Assembly: GCA_964387535.1 (NCBI GenBank) | Contig: CAYLXH010000009.1 | Coordinates: 1 to 27,323 of the forward strand | Source of the DNA: Butyricicoccus_A sp964387535 | Lineage (GTDB): Bacteria > Bacillota > Clostridia > Oscillospirales > Butyricicoccaceae | Length of the DNA: 27,323 nucleotides | Direction: 5' to 3' | Part shown: piece after piece, positions 7,358 through 15,632 of the stretch | Layout of the letters: every line of letters begins with the position of its first letter | Numbering within the stretch: the first letter of the stretch is position 1 | The notes under the pieces: model-generated | What the model was told of the DNA's origin: nothing | The model's database searches: none | Seen by the model: only the letters and a program-made list of their open reading frames with translations | Program-made: the position numbers and the translations under genes

Positions 7358-8104
7358 ATGAAACTGTTGGAAATCAATCATTTGAAAAAGAGCTTCGGCG
7401 ATCTGGATGTCCTGCATGATATTTCAATGACGGTAGAAGAGGGAGAGGTCGTCTCGATCATCGGCCCGTCAGGTTCGGGCAAATCCACACTGCTGCGCTG
7501 TGCCACCATGCTGGAGACGATGAACGGCGGAGACCTTATTTACTGTGGCGAGACAGCCGTGAACAATGGGCAGTACGCGTCCAAGCAGAAGCTCAGGGAA
7601 ATCAAGGGGTATTATGGTCTGGTTTTCCAGAACTTCAACCTCTTTCCGCACTACTCCACGCTGAAGAATCTGATGGATGCTCCGATCCATATCCAAAAGC
7701 GGGAGAAGGAAGAGGTGCGGAAGGAAGCGATGCAGCTGCTGAAGGACGTCGGTCTGGAGGACAAAGCGGACAGCTATCCGTGTCAGCTGTCGGGCGGACA
7801 GCAGCAGCGCGTGGCGATTGCGCGTGCGCTGGCGATGAATCCGAAGATGCTGTTTTTTGATGAGCCGACCTCGGCGCTCGACCCGGAGCTGACGGCAGAA
7901 GTGCTCAAGATTCTGCGCCAGCTCGCGGAGAAGAAGATGACGATGGTCATTGTCACGCATGAGATCGACTTCGCCAAAGCGGTATCGGACCGCGTGATCT
8001 TTATGGCGGATGGATACATAGTGGAGCAGGGTCCCCCGGAAGAGGTTCTGGATCATCCGCAGAATCCGCGCACCCAGGCATTTCTGCGTAAGGTGCAGCG
8101 CTAG
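7358..8104 (+). CDS. Amino acid ABC transporter ATP-binding protein (GlnQ type)
   Basis: This 248-residue ATPase energises the importer. All nucleotide-binding motifs are intact: Walker A GPSGSGKS at 36-43, the Q-loop in LVFQNFNLFPH, the signature LSGGQQQR from about 144, Walker B MLFFDEPTSALDPE with Asp168-Glu169, and the switch histidine in VTHE at about 201. The phrase HYSTLKNLMDAPIHI after the Q-loop and the tail HPQNPRTQAFLRKV fit the polar amino acid subfamily. A GAGGAGG site precedes the ATG at 7358. It is the last gene of the operon and is followed by an intrinsic terminator. Confidence 0.96.
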   Translation: MKLLEINHLKKSFGDLDVLHDISMTVEEGEVVSIIGPSGSGKSTLLRCATMLETMNGGDLIYCGETAVNNGQYASKQKLREIKGYYGLVFQNFNLFPHYSTLKNLMDAPIHIQKREKEEVRKEAMQLLKDVGLEDKADSYPCQLSGGQQQRVAIARALAMNPKMLFFDEPTSALDPELTAEVLKILRQLAEKKMTMVIVTHEIDFAKAVSDRVIFMADGYIVEQGPPEEVLDHPQNPRTQAFLRKVQR

Positions 8105-8141
8105 TGCGGCACAGAATACCCTGTTTCCGTGCAATATCAGG

Positions 8142-8172
8142 AGCCTGCTGACGGCCAGTCGGCAGGCTTTTT
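8142..8172 (+). terminator. Intrinsic terminator of the amino acid ABC operon
   Basis: The stem AGCCTGCTG pairs with CGGCAGGCT (one G-T pair) around a 9-base loop and is followed by five Ts. It lies about 37 bases after the ATPase stop codon. Confidence 0.88.
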
Positions 8173-8246
8173 GTGTGAGCAACGAGATCGCGAAAATAGG
8201 ACAAACGGTTTTTTTTGGATTTGTTTGCTTTCTTCTACTGAGATGC

Positions 8247-8275
8247 TTGATTCTGGATGGGGAAGTCGCTATAAT
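8247..8275 (+). promoter_or_regulatory. Sigma-A promoter for the L,D-transpeptidase gene
   Basis: TTGATT (8247-8252) and a consensus TATAAT (8270-8275) are separated by 17 bases. The leader to the GTG start at 8424 is roughly 140 bases. I see no riboswitch, operator or coding sequence in the leader (8276-8423). The rest of the gap, 8173-8246, is AT-rich with no recognisable element. Confidence 0.82.
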
Positions 8276-8423
8276 AAGAAAGAAAAATCGACAGAAATCC
8301 CGTGGTTTGACAAAAATGCAGTATTAAGCCTCGACGGGGGAGCAGTACGGTTGACCATGGGGGTTCATGTTGGAGAACTATGCGCGGGCAGTGCTCTGTC
8401 TGTGCAGGAACAGGAGCAGAAAC

Positions 8424-9804
8424 GTGAATACCGAGACAATAAAATCAAACAAGGTAAAGATACTGATCGCCGTGGCGGTTGTCGCTGTTTTGGTGATTTC
8501 GTATCTGGCAGGTATGGCCTATTATTCGGAGCGCTTTCTTCCGAGAACAACGGTAAACGGCATTGACTGTGGGGGAAAAACCGTGGAAGAAACCAAGCAG
8601 CTTCTGAAGGACGAGGTTGCCGCCTACGCTCTGACGCTCAAGGAACGCGGCGGGGACGAGGAAGCGATTGCCAGCGGCAAGATTGATCTGGAGCTAATAC
8701 TGGATGATACGCTGGACAAGGCGATGGCAGACCGTTCCAGCACGCTGTGGATTTCAGGACTGGCCAGCCCGACGAACATCGACATGAGCATGGAAGTACG
8801 GTATGACAAGGACAAGCTGGATAAGCAGATCGCGAAACTGGATGCCGTGCAGAGTGAGAATGTGACAAAACCGGAGGATGCGACGGTATCCAAGTATAAG
8901 AGCGGTGAGGACTATACTGTCGTTCCGGAAGTAGAGGGCAATCAGCTGCGTGNNNNNNNNNNAGAGCATCGAGAAACTGGAACAGGAACTGGACCTGGAA
9001 GCGGCAGACTGCTATCGGGAACCGGAGATCCGCTCCGACAATGAAAAGCTGGCGGAAGTTGTGGAACTGATGAACAAGTACATCAACACGACGGTGAAGA
9101 TTAAGTTTGGCAAGGAGCGCGAGGTCGTGGACGGCGACCTGATCCACAAGTGGCTGAAGGTCAACAAAAAAGCAGTTACGGTGTCGCTGAATGAGGAGAA
9201 AATCTCAGACTACATGGCAGAACTGGCCTCGGAGCATGACACCATTTATCGTCCGCACAAATTTACCACCTATGGCGGATCTAAGATTACGATTGAAAAC
9301 GGCGACTACGGCTGGTGGATGAATCAAAACGCCACGAAGGAAAAACTCATGAAGGCGTTGAATAACTTCAAGTCCAAAACGATCAAGCCAGAGTATTTAC
9401 AGGAGGCCGCTTCGCACGGAAAGCGCGATTACGGCAAGACCTATGTTGAGGTCAACCTGAGCGCCCAGTGCCTGTATTTTATCAAAAATGGGGAATGTCT
9501 GCTGACGAGCAGCTTTGTATCCGGAAACCCGTCGACCGGACATAACACGCCGGGCGGCATTTACAGCATTACCTATAAGGATACGAATCACCGCATGGTA
9601 GGAGCTGATTACGATGTATTTACCTACTACTGGATGCCGTTTAACGGCAACATCGGTTTCCATGATGCGACCTGGCGCGGTGCGTTTGGCGGCAGCATCT
9701 ACCTGTATAACGGCTCACACGGCTGCATCAACATGCCGTATTCGAATGCACAGAGCCTGTTTAATCTGGTAGAAAAAGGAATGCCAGTTATTTGCTACTG
9801 GTAA
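8424..9804 (+). CDS. Membrane-anchored L,D-transpeptidase (YkuD/ErfK) with peptidoglycan-binding repeats, interrupted by an assembly gap
   Basis: The protein (about 460 residues) cross-links or modifies peptidoglycan outside the membrane. It starts with a short basic segment and one membrane anchor (ILIAVAVVAVLVISYLAG). Extracellular PG_binding_4-like modules follow, beginning TTVNGIDCGGKTVEETKQLL. The C-terminal YkuD domain contains a conserved histidine (GFHDATW) and the catalytic motif SHGCIN with the active-site cysteine. I prefer the GTG at 8424, with AGGAG seven bases upstream, over the ATG at 8367. Ten Ns at 8953-8962 separate two open frames that are out of phase by the placeholder length. 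Both sides read well, so one gene is likely: EGNQL before the gap and LDLEAADCYREPEI after it belong to the same module. The gene is monocistronic, with its own promoter and terminator. Confidence 0.9.
8953..8962. other. Assembly gap (10 Ns)
   Basis: Ten undetermined bases lie inside the L,D-transpeptidase gene. The reading frames on the two sides agree only if the true number of missing bases is a multiple of three. Ten is therefore a placeholder, not a measured length, unless the gene is really frameshifted. Confidence 0.99.
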
Positions 9805-9828
9805 TCCGGTCACAACAGAACAACAGAT

Positions 9829-9862
9829 AAGGGCAACGCCATGGCGGCGTTGCCCTTTTTTC
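9829..9862 (+). terminator. Intrinsic terminator of the L,D-transpeptidase gene
   Basis: A perfect 12-bp stem, AAGGGCAACGCC with its complement, has a 5-base loop and is followed by a run of Ts. It begins 24 bases after the stop codon. Confidence 0.93.
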
Positions 9863-9878
9863 ATTACAAAACAGTGGA

Positions 9879-9900
9879 CAGCTCGGTGTTTGCCGAGCTG
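9879..9900 (-). terminator. Probable terminator of the TetR-family gene
   Basis: An 8-bp stem (CAGCTCGG with its complement) and a 6-base loop lie just past the TetR stop codon. On the minus strand the tail is TCCACTGTTTTG, only moderately T-rich. Placement between two convergent genes supports the call. Confidence 0.55.
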
Positions 9901-9911
9901 ATTTTGTTGGT

Positions 9912-10532
9912 CTATTCGCCGGCGGACAGCGGACGTTGGTGTGTGCGGATGATAGCGCGCACGGTCTCGTAGAGAAACGGCTTGTACTGTTCCAGTCCGA
10001 CCGGATTGTGCTCAAGAATGATATTGTGGCAGGTGCTGCTCACCAACTCGACAATGGTATACAGCATCAGCATGGGCTCAATCCAGACGACATCCTTTTG
10101 CGCGTGAATCAAACGGTCGAAATAGTCTGCATAGCTTAACTCGGAGACGGCATCTGCCTGATGCAGTGCGTGCTGAAAAATGCCCCAGCTCAGGTTTTTG
10201 TTGATGAAACGCAGCAGAATGGGGTTGGACTGCAGTTGATTGAGCAGGTCATCAATGATCACGATGATCTGTTCTTCGACCGATGCGGCCTCCGAGTGTT
10301 CCAGCGTGTCAATGGCGTGACGGAACAAACTGGCGGATTTGTGGGCAATCAGCTTGTCGCCGAGGTCGTATTTGTCGCGGAAATAGAGATAGAAGGTACC
10401 CTTTGCCACTCCTGCCGATGAGGTGATGTCAGAGACCGAGGTTTTGGCCATTCCCTTGGAGGTGAACAGAGAAAATGCGGTTTCGAACAGACGCTCCTTT
10501 TTGCGCTGTTTATTTTCATCAATCTTTCCCAT
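9912..10532 (-). CDS. TetR/AcrR-family transcriptional repressor
   Basis: This 206-residue regulator has a typical N-terminal TetR DNA-binding domain: a basic start (KQRKKERLFETAFSLF), then a helix-turn-helix at about residues 31-50 with TSVSDITSSAGVAKGTFYLY followed by FRDK. The C-terminal ligand-binding domain is helical and has no recognisable ligand signature. The gene is divergent from the MMPL transporter gene. Two identical-half-site palindromes bracket the transporter promoter, so it most likely represses the transporter operon and is released by a ligand, perhaps a transported lipid or drug. Its own promoter lies about 60 bases from the nearer palindrome, so autoregulation is uncertain. 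The ATG at 10532 has an AAGGA site about 10 bases upstream. Confidence 0.93.
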   Translation of the reverse strand: MGKIDENKQRKKERLFETAFSLFTSKGMAKTSVSDITSSAGVAKGTFYLYFRDKYDLGDKLIAHKSASLFRHAIDTLEHSEAASVEEQIIVIIDDLLNQLQSNPILLRFINKNLSWGIFQHALHQADAVSELSYADYFDRLIHAQKDVVWIEPMLMLYTIVELVSSTCHNIILEHNPVGLEQYKPFLYETVRAIIRTHQRPLSAGE

Positions 10533-10593
10533 GTAACCACATCCTTTTTGGTATGATGGTGAGGGCGTATGTGCGCAAAATCCTCATATTCTT

Positions 10594-10622
10594 ATCATAG
10601 CGGGGATAGGGACAGAAGTCAA
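10594..10622 (-). promoter_or_regulatory. Sigma-A promoter of the TetR-family gene
   Basis: On the minus strand TTGACT (10622-10617) and TATGAT (10599-10594) are separated by 17 bases. The predicted leader is about 55 bases. I see no copy of the twin palindrome within this promoter. Confidence 0.8.
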
Positions 10623-10681
10623 ATTGAAAAACTCCACAAAATCTGATTGCGGCAGCAGAGGCAGAACGTCAGGAATCACAA

Positions 10682-10702
10682 AAAATGACTACTCGTCATT
10701 TT
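10682..10702. promoter_or_regulatory. TetR operator O1, upstream of the MMPL promoter
   Basis: This 21-bp site has the form AAAATGAC, a 5-base spacer, then GTCATTTT, and ends six bases before the -35 box of the MMPL promoter. The same half-sites recur at 10747-10767. A perfect duplicated inverted repeat beside a divergent TetR gene is the expected operator arrangement. Binding by this TetR is inferred. Confidence 0.82.
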
Positions 10703-10707
10703 TTTTA

Positions 10708-10736
10708 TTGACTTGAACGATGCTCAGGTATATACT
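10708..10736 (+). promoter_or_regulatory. Sigma-A promoter of the MMPL/heptad-repeat operon
   Basis: TTGACT (10708-10713) and TATACT (10731-10736) are separated by 17 bases. The start of transcription should fall near 10743, just before operator O2. The promoter is therefore boxed in by two operators. Confidence 0.87.
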
Positions 10737-10746
10737 GGTTGCAGTA

Positions 10747-10767
10747 AAAATGACTATTGGTCATTTT
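10747..10767. promoter_or_regulatory. TetR operator O2, at the start of the MMPL transcript
   Basis: This is the second copy of AAAATGAC-N5-GTCATTTT. It sits just downstream of the predicted transcription start and just before the ribosome binding site. Its centre is 65 bp from that of O1, about six helical turns, so the two sites face nearly the same side of the DNA. Confidence 0.82.
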
Positions 10768-10781
10768 GAGGGGTGAAATAC

Positions 10782-12869
10782 ATGTTGCGATTTGGTAAAA
10801 CTGTTGTCAAACACCGGATCCTCATTTTGATTGCTGCGGCCTTGCTGCTGATTCCGTCGGCGATTGGCGTTGTGGCGACCCATATCAACTATGATCTTTT
10901 CAGTTATCTGCCAGAGGACATTGAGACCATGCAGGGGCAGGATGCGCTGATGGAGGAGTTCGGTAAGGGTGCTTACGGTATTTTTGTCTGCGATGATATG
11001 CAGGACAAAGAGGTTTCGGCGCTGAAAGAAACGATTGCCGACGTAGATCACGTGGCGGATGTATTGGGACTCTCGGATCTCAACATCCCGCCGGAGATGC
11101 TGCCGGAGGAGGTTCAGGATATTTTTTATTCTGATCAGGGGAATGGACAGATTCTGTTTCTGTTCTTTGACAGCACGACGTCGGCGGATGAGACGCTGGA
11201 TGCCGTTGAAGAAATTCGGGATCTGGCGGGGAAGCAGTGCTTTCTGTCGAGCATGTCTGCCATCGTTGCGGACACCCGAGATCTGATTGAGCGCGAGATG
11301 CCGCTCTACGTCATCATTGCCGCCGTGCTGACCTGTCTGGTCATGATGATCTGTCTGGATTCGTTTGTGGTGCCGCTGCTGTTTCTGGCGGATATCGGTC
11401 TGGCGATTGTATATAACCTGGGCAGCAATGTGATTCAGGGAGAAATTTCCTTTCTCACGATGGCACTGGTCGCGGTGCTGCAGCTCGGCGTCACGACGGA
11501 TTACTCCATCTTTTTGTACAGCAGTTATCGGGAGCAGAAAAAGATTCATCCGGGCGACAAAGCGGATGCGATGGCGCACGCGATTGCCGCGACGATTACA
11601 TCGGTTACCGCCTCGTCGCTCACGACGGTTGCCGGCTTTATCGCGCTGTGTTTCATGACGTTTACCTTAGGACTGGATCTGGGTATTGTCATGGCAAAAG
11701 GCGTCCTTCTCGGCGTGATCACCTGTGTCACCGTGCTGCCGGCGCTGCTGCTCACCTTTGATGGGATTGTGGAACGGACTTCTCACCGTCTGCTGCGCAT
11801 CCCAAGCGGAAAAATTTCCGCATTTGTGGTAAAGCACCACCGTGTATTGGTACTTGTGATGCTGATCTTATGGATTCCAGCGGTAATCGGATACCAGGGT
11901 ATGGATGTGTACTACAAGCTGGATAGTGGACTGCCGGGACAGCTCAACAGCGTGCAGGCGAATCAAAAATTGGATGAGGAATACGGGATGAACTCGATAT
12001 CTATGCTGCTGGTGGATTCGGATCTGTCCCGCAGGGACAGCCGACAGATGCTCCGGGAGATGAAACATGTTGACGGAGTGTCGTTTGCCGTGGGATTGGA
12101 TTCCTTCCTCGGCGGAACCGTGCCGGAGGAAATGATCCCGGACGAAGTCAAGGAAATGCTGGAGACCGATCGGTGGAAACTGATGATGGTGTCGTCGGAA
12201 TATCAGGTGGCGACGGATGAGGTCAATGCGCTGTGTGACAAGCTGGGCAGGATTTTGAAATCCTACGATCCGGGTGGCATGGTTATCGGAGAGGCAGCGT
12301 GCACCAAGGATCTGATTGAAATTACGGACTACGATTTCAAAGTCGTCAGTGCAGTCTCGATTGTTGCCATCTTTGTGCTGATTCTGTTGGCATTGAAATC
12401 CGGGCTGCTTCCGGTTATACTGGTCGCAGTGATTGAATTGGCGATCTATTTGAATCTGGGACTGTCGTTTTATACCCATACCACGCTGCCATTCATCGCA
12501 TCGGTCACAATCGGAACCATCCAGCTCGGCGCGACGGTGGACTATGCCATTTTGATGACGACGCGGTACAAACTGGAACGAGCCAGCGGAAAGAGCAGCG
12601 AGGAAGCGGTAAACATTTCGATTCAGACATCCATGCACTCGGTGATCACAAGTGCCCTGTGCCTGTTTGCCGCGACGATTGGTGTGGGGGCCTATTCCAG
12701 TGTGGACCTGGTCGGCGCGCTGTGTCTGCTTTTGGCACGCGGTGCGATGATCAGTATGGCGGTAGTACTGTTGTTCCTGCCAAGCATGCTGTTGCTGCTT
12801 GATCGTATTATTTGCAAAACAACCGGAGGGCTGCGCGACGTTGCGCGGGAGCAGAGAACAACAATTTGA
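10782..12869 (+). CDS. MMPL-family RND transporter
   Basis: This 695-residue protein has the RND layout of two repeated halves, each with one membrane helix, an extracellular domain and about five further helices. Helix 1 is at about residues 10-30 and the repeat restarts near residue 350. Each half carries the Asp-Tyr proton-relay pair known from MmpL3: D240-Y241 in GVTTDYSIFL and D587-Y588 in GATVDYAILM. Relatives export lipids, surfactants or drugs using the proton gradient; the substrate here is unknown. The ATG at 10782 with GAGGGG upstream is preferred to the GTG at 10773. The protein is short for the family but has both halves. An exported heptad-repeat protein is encoded 20 bases downstream, and both genes are probably controlled by the divergent TetR protein. 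Confidence 0.93.
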   Translation: MLRFGKTVVKHRILILIAAALLLIPSAIGVVATHINYDLFSYLPEDIETMQGQDALMEEFGKGAYGIFVCDDMQDKEVSALKETIADVDHVADVLGLSDLNIPPEMLPEEVQDIFYSDQGNGQILFLFFDSTTSADETLDAVEEIRDLAGKQCFLSSMSAIVADTRDLIEREMPLYVIIAAVLTCLVMMICLDSFVVPLLFLADIGLAIVYNLGSNVIQGEISFLTMALVAVLQLGVTTDYSIFLYSSYREQKKIHPGDKADAMAHAIAATITSVTASSLTTVAGFIALCFMTFTLGLDLGIVMAKGVLLGVITCVTVLPALLLTFDGIVERTSHRLLRIPSGKISAFVVKHHRVLVLVMLILWIPAVIGYQGMDVYYKLDSGLPGQLNSVQANQKLDEEYGMNSISMLLVDSDLSRRDSRQMLREMKHVDGVSFAVGLDSFLGGTVPEEMIPDEVKEMLETDRWKLMMVSSEYQVATDEVNALCDKLGRILKSYDPGGMVIGEAACTKDLIEITDYDFKVVSAVSIVAIFVLILLALKSGLLPVILVAVIELAIYLNLGLSFYTHTTLPFIASVTIGTIQLGATVDYAILMTTRYKLERASGKSSEEAVNISIQTSMHSVITSALCLFAATIGVGAYSSVDLVGALCLLLARGAMISMAVVLLFLPSMLLLLDRIICKTTGGLRDVAREQRTTI

Positions 12870-12889
12870 GCGAAAGGACGGAGAGACTC

Positions 12890-15253
12890 ATGAAAGAACG
12901 AATGACAGCGGCACTCCTTGCAATGAGCCTTACGGTGGGTTCGGTGTGCGCAACGGCAGCTGCTGCGGATGATCCGGAGAAAAAACAGAAGGATGCAGAG
13001 GTCGCTGCGGTTCAGGCTGCGGCAGAGAGCACGTTGGAGACGAGCAGCGAGGAAAAAGAGTCCACAGTGTACGTGATTGCGGATGCGAACGGCAATCAGG
13101 AACAGACCATTGTGAGTTCGTGGCTGAAAAACGAGCATGGAACGGACCAGCTAGATGATAGAACGACGCTGCGCGATATTGAAAACGTGGAGGGCGATGA
13201 GAGCTATACGACAAACCCGGATGGATCCATCACCTGGAATGCCGGGGGAAAGGATATTTATTATCAGGGAACGACGACGGAGGAGCTCCCGGTGGAAGTA
13301 TCCGTTCGGTATTATTTGAACGGACGGAAGGCGTCGGCCGAGGAGCTGGCCGGTGCGGACGGACATCTCAAGATCACGTTTGATTACACCAACAACACGG
13401 CAAAAACCGTCACCATCAACGGAGAAGAGGCCACGATTTATCAGCCGTATGCCATGGTATCCGGAATGCTGTTGGATACGGACAAGGCAAGCAACATCAC
13501 CGTGCGCAACGGCAAGGTCATCAGTGACGGTGACCGGGCGGTGGTCGTCGGCATGGCGCTGCCGGGACTCAAGGAAAGTCTGGGACTGGACGACTCGGAG
13601 TTGGAAATTGACATACCGGAGCGCGTGGTCATGGAAGCCGACGTCGAGGATTTCGAGCTGATGACGACGCTGACGGTTGCCACGGATGATGCCCTCAAAG
13701 AAATTGGGCTGGATAATGTGGATTCCATGGATGATCTGACCGATGCGTTGGATGAGTTGGAGGACGCCTCGGCACAGCTGGTGGACGGATCCGAACAGCT
13801 GGCAGACGGTACGGGTACGTTGGTGGACGGTACCGGGACGCTGGCGGACGGTGCGGATGCACTGGTGGATGGCGCAGGGACACTGGACAGCGGCGCAGGA
13901 CAGCTCAAGGAGGGAACCGCTTCACTGAAAGAGGGCACGGCGTCTCTCAAGGACGGCGCCTCGACGCTTCGTGAGGGAACCAGCTCACTGGTAGACGGCA
14001 CAGCGTCCCTCAAGGACGGCACGGGCGAGCTGAAGAACGGTGCGGCGTCCGTGTCGTCGGGTGCGGCAGCGCTGGACGATGGCATTGGCTCATTGCAGAC
14101 ACAGATTGCCGACTTGCCGGACGGCATCAGCAGCATGATTGCCGGACTCGAGGCGGTGCGCTCTGCGATCAAGGGCGATGACAACAGCATCTATGAGGCG
14201 GCGGTTGGAATCCGCTCGGGAGCATCGTCGATTTCCTCTCAGCTTCGGGAACAAATTGTTCCGGCGGCAAACAGGATAGCGGAAGGAGCGGCTTCGATCA
14301 AGAGCGGTGCGTCCTCGGTGCAGGAGGGAATCTCCAGCGCGCAGTCTACCGCTTCAGAGGCGGCAAACTATGACAGCAGTGCAGCGTCACTTCTACAGGC
14401 AGTATTGGGCAGCATGAGCGAGGATGACCCGAATTATTCGGCGATTTCACAGGCCTATCAGGCGGTTGTCGCAAGCCAGCAGATGGATGAAGGCGTAGAG
14501 GGTGCGCTCGGCGGCGATGTGACGAGCGGTTTGAGCAGTATTGCAAATGGGGCGGACTCCATCCAGTCGGCAGCATCGTCGGTTTCCGATGGAGCGTCTC
14601 AGCTGGCAGATGGCACAGATCAGATTGCTTTCACAGCCGATCAGGTGGCAGCCGGTGCGGAATCTCTGGCTTCGGATGAGAATATCGGTGCGCTGATCGG
14701 CGGCATGGAGCAGATGGAGACGTCAAGCAACGCCTTGATCGCCGGGGTACAGAAGCTGAAGAATGGATCGTCTCAACTGGCGGTGGGCACCGACGATCTG
14801 TTGGCTGGTGCGGCGGCATTGGACGATGGAGCCGAACAGGTCAAAGCCGGTGTGAAGCAGGTGGATGATGGCGCGGCGGCATTACGTGATGGAGCCAATT
14901 CGCTGGATGCCGGAGCGATTGCACTGGATGCCGGCATGGCAGAGCTCAAAGCGGGAACCGTGGAGTTGTCACACGGCGCGGATGAACTGGATGACGGCGT
15001 GTATCAGCTGGTGGACGGGGCCCAGTCGCTGTTGGCCGGTGCACAGGAGCTGAGAGACGGAATGATTCAGTTTGATCAGGACGGCGTTCATGCACTGACG
15101 GACGCCATCAATGACGACCTGAACGGCACGCTGGATCGTCTGGAAGCGATTCAGGACTATGCGGAGGATGAGGCCCCGTTTGGCGGTGCGCACAAAGACA
15201 CCGACTGCTCGGTCAAGTTCCTGTTTAAGACAGCGGAAATCAGCAAAGAGTGA
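12890..15253 (+). CDS. Exported heptad-repeat protein, YhgE/Pip-like, partner of the MMPL transporter
   Basis: This 787-residue protein starts with a Sec signal peptide (MKERMTAALLAMSLTVGSVC, then an Ala-rich cleavage region). A Glu/Lys-rich linker follows, then a probably beta-rich domain at about 50-285 that includes VYVIADANGNQEQTIVSSWL. After that come two long arrays of seven-residue units of the form xxLxxGx: fifteen at 295-399 and sixteen at 614-725. A less regular helical region rich in Ser and Ala lies between them. This repeat type is known from YhgE/Pip proteins, but those carry C-terminal membrane helices of the ABC-2 type, whereas this one has none and ends EISKE. It should be secreted or held by a partner, most plausibly the MMPL protein encoded just upstream. 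The function is not known. The start at 12890 follows a GGAGAG site and gives the signal peptide. Confidence 0.85.
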   Translation: MKERMTAALLAMSLTVGSVCATAAAADDPEKKQKDAEVAAVQAAAESTLETSSEEKESTVYVIADANGNQEQTIVSSWLKNEHGTDQLDDRTTLRDIENVEGDESYTTNPDGSITWNAGGKDIYYQGTTTEELPVEVSVRYYLNGRKASAEELAGADGHLKITFDYTNNTAKTVTINGEEATIYQPYAMVSGMLLDTDKASNITVRNGKVISDGDRAVVVGMALPGLKESLGLDDSELEIDIPERVVMEADVEDFELMTTLTVATDDALKEIGLDNVDSMDDLTDALDELEDASAQLVDGSEQLADGTGTLVDGTGTLADGADALVDGAGTLDSGAGQLKEGTASLKEGTASLKDGASTLREGTSSLVDGTASLKDGTGELKNGAASVSSGAAALDDGIGSLQTQIADLPDGISSMIAGLEAVRSAIKGDDNSIYEAAVGIRSGASSISSQLREQIVPAANRIAEGAASIKSGASSVQEGISSAQSTASEAANYDSSAASLLQAVLGSMSEDDPNYSAISQAYQAVVASQQMDEGVEGALGGDVTSGLSSIANGADSIQSAASSVSDGASQLADGTDQIAFTADQVAAGAESLASDENIGALIGGMEQMETSSNALIAGVQKLKNGSSQLAVGTDDLLAGAAALDDGAEQVKAGVKQVDDGAAALRDGANSLDAGAIALDAGMAELKAGTVELSHGADELDDGVYQLVDGAQSLLAGAQELRDGMIQFDQDGVHALTDAINDDLNGTLDRLEAIQDYAEDEAPFGGAHKDTDCSVKFLFKTAEISKE
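13772..14086 (+). repeat. Coding array of fifteen 21-bp units (heptad repeats, block 1)
   Basis: The array encodes units such as AQLVDGS, EQLADGT, GTLVDGT, ASLKEGT and AALDDGI without interruption. The glycine at position six and a Leu or Val at position three are nearly invariant. Near-identical neighbouring units at DNA level point to growth by local duplication. Confidence 0.9.
14729..15064 (+). repeat. Coding array of sixteen 21-bp units (heptad repeats, block 2)
   Basis: The units run from NALIAGV through AALDDGA, KQVDDGA, AELKAGT and QSLLAGA to QELRDGM in unbroken phase. The pattern is the same as in block 1, but the units are more diverged at DNA level, suggesting an older array or stronger selection on individual units. 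Confidence 0.88.
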
Positions 15254-15284
15254 GAGTAAGCGAATACTTCCCATAATAACGCAG

Positions 15285-15330
15285 CCCGCGGTGCCGATCT
15301 GATTGGTTGGCGCCGCGGGTCTCTGTTTTT
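15285..15330 (+). terminator. Intrinsic terminator of the MMPL/heptad-repeat operon
   Basis: The stem CCCGCGGTGCC pairs with GGCGCCGCGGG, with one G-T pair, around a 13-base loop. It is followed by TCTCTGTTTTT. It lies about 30 bases after the stop codon. Confidence 0.87.
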
Positions 15331-15394
15331 CAGTGATGACAGAGCAGGTGCGAGGGGCTTACGGAGGGAGAAGGAGTGTATTATTTTTTTGCTC

Positions 15395-15423
15395 TTGCAT
15401 CCCGAGTCCGATCGTGCTATACT
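15395..15423 (+). promoter_or_regulatory. Promoter of the thiamine operon
   Basis: TTGCAT (15395-15400) and TATACT (15418-15423) are separated by 17 bases. Transcription should start near 15430, just ahead of the TPP riboswitch. The stretch 15331-15394 before it holds nothing I recognise. Confidence 0.75.
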
Positions 15424-15436
15424 GACAAAAAGAGTG

Positions 15437-15527
15437 AACTCGGGGAGCCGGATGCCCGGCTGAGAGGAAGCAAATGCGCTTCGACCCGTTGACCTGATTT
15501 GGATCATGCCAACGTAGGGAAGTCAAC
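15437..15527 (+). promoter_or_regulatory. TPP riboswitch (THI element)
   Basis: The aptamer shows the conserved blocks in order: CTGAGA at 15460-15465 in the pyrimidine-sensing arm, ACCTGAT at 15492-15498, GGATCATGCC at 15501-15510 and CGTAGGGA at 15513-15520. The outer P1 helix pairs ACT near 15438 with AGT at 15521-15523. In this family, binding of thiamine pyrophosphate stabilises the aptamer and turns the operon off. A strong intrinsic terminator 20 bases further on suggests control at transcription, not translation. The thiamine genes that follow confirm the call. Confidence 0.97.
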
Positions 15528-15547
15528 CAGAACCAATTTGGCAGTAT

Positions 15548-15577
15548 GGGAGAGATGCGTTGCGTCTCTCCCTTTTT
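15548..15577 (+). terminator. Riboswitch-controlled terminator of the thiamine operon
   Basis: GGGAGAGATGC pairs with GCGTCTCTCCC (one G-T pair) around a three-base loop and is followed by TTTTTGTT. It lies between the TPP aptamer and thiW, the position expected for a riboswitch expression platform. The competing antiterminator helix was not worked out. Confidence 0.9.
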
Positions 15578-15632
15578 GTTGCTTCGGGATTGAAGAATTC
15601 GTGGGGCGGCAAATGAGAAGGGGCAAAGAACG

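Noticed and set aside
13772..15064. Short regular repeats that might suggest a CRISPR or satellite array
   Set aside because: The 21-bp units stay in one reading frame without spacers and encode heptads of an exported protein.
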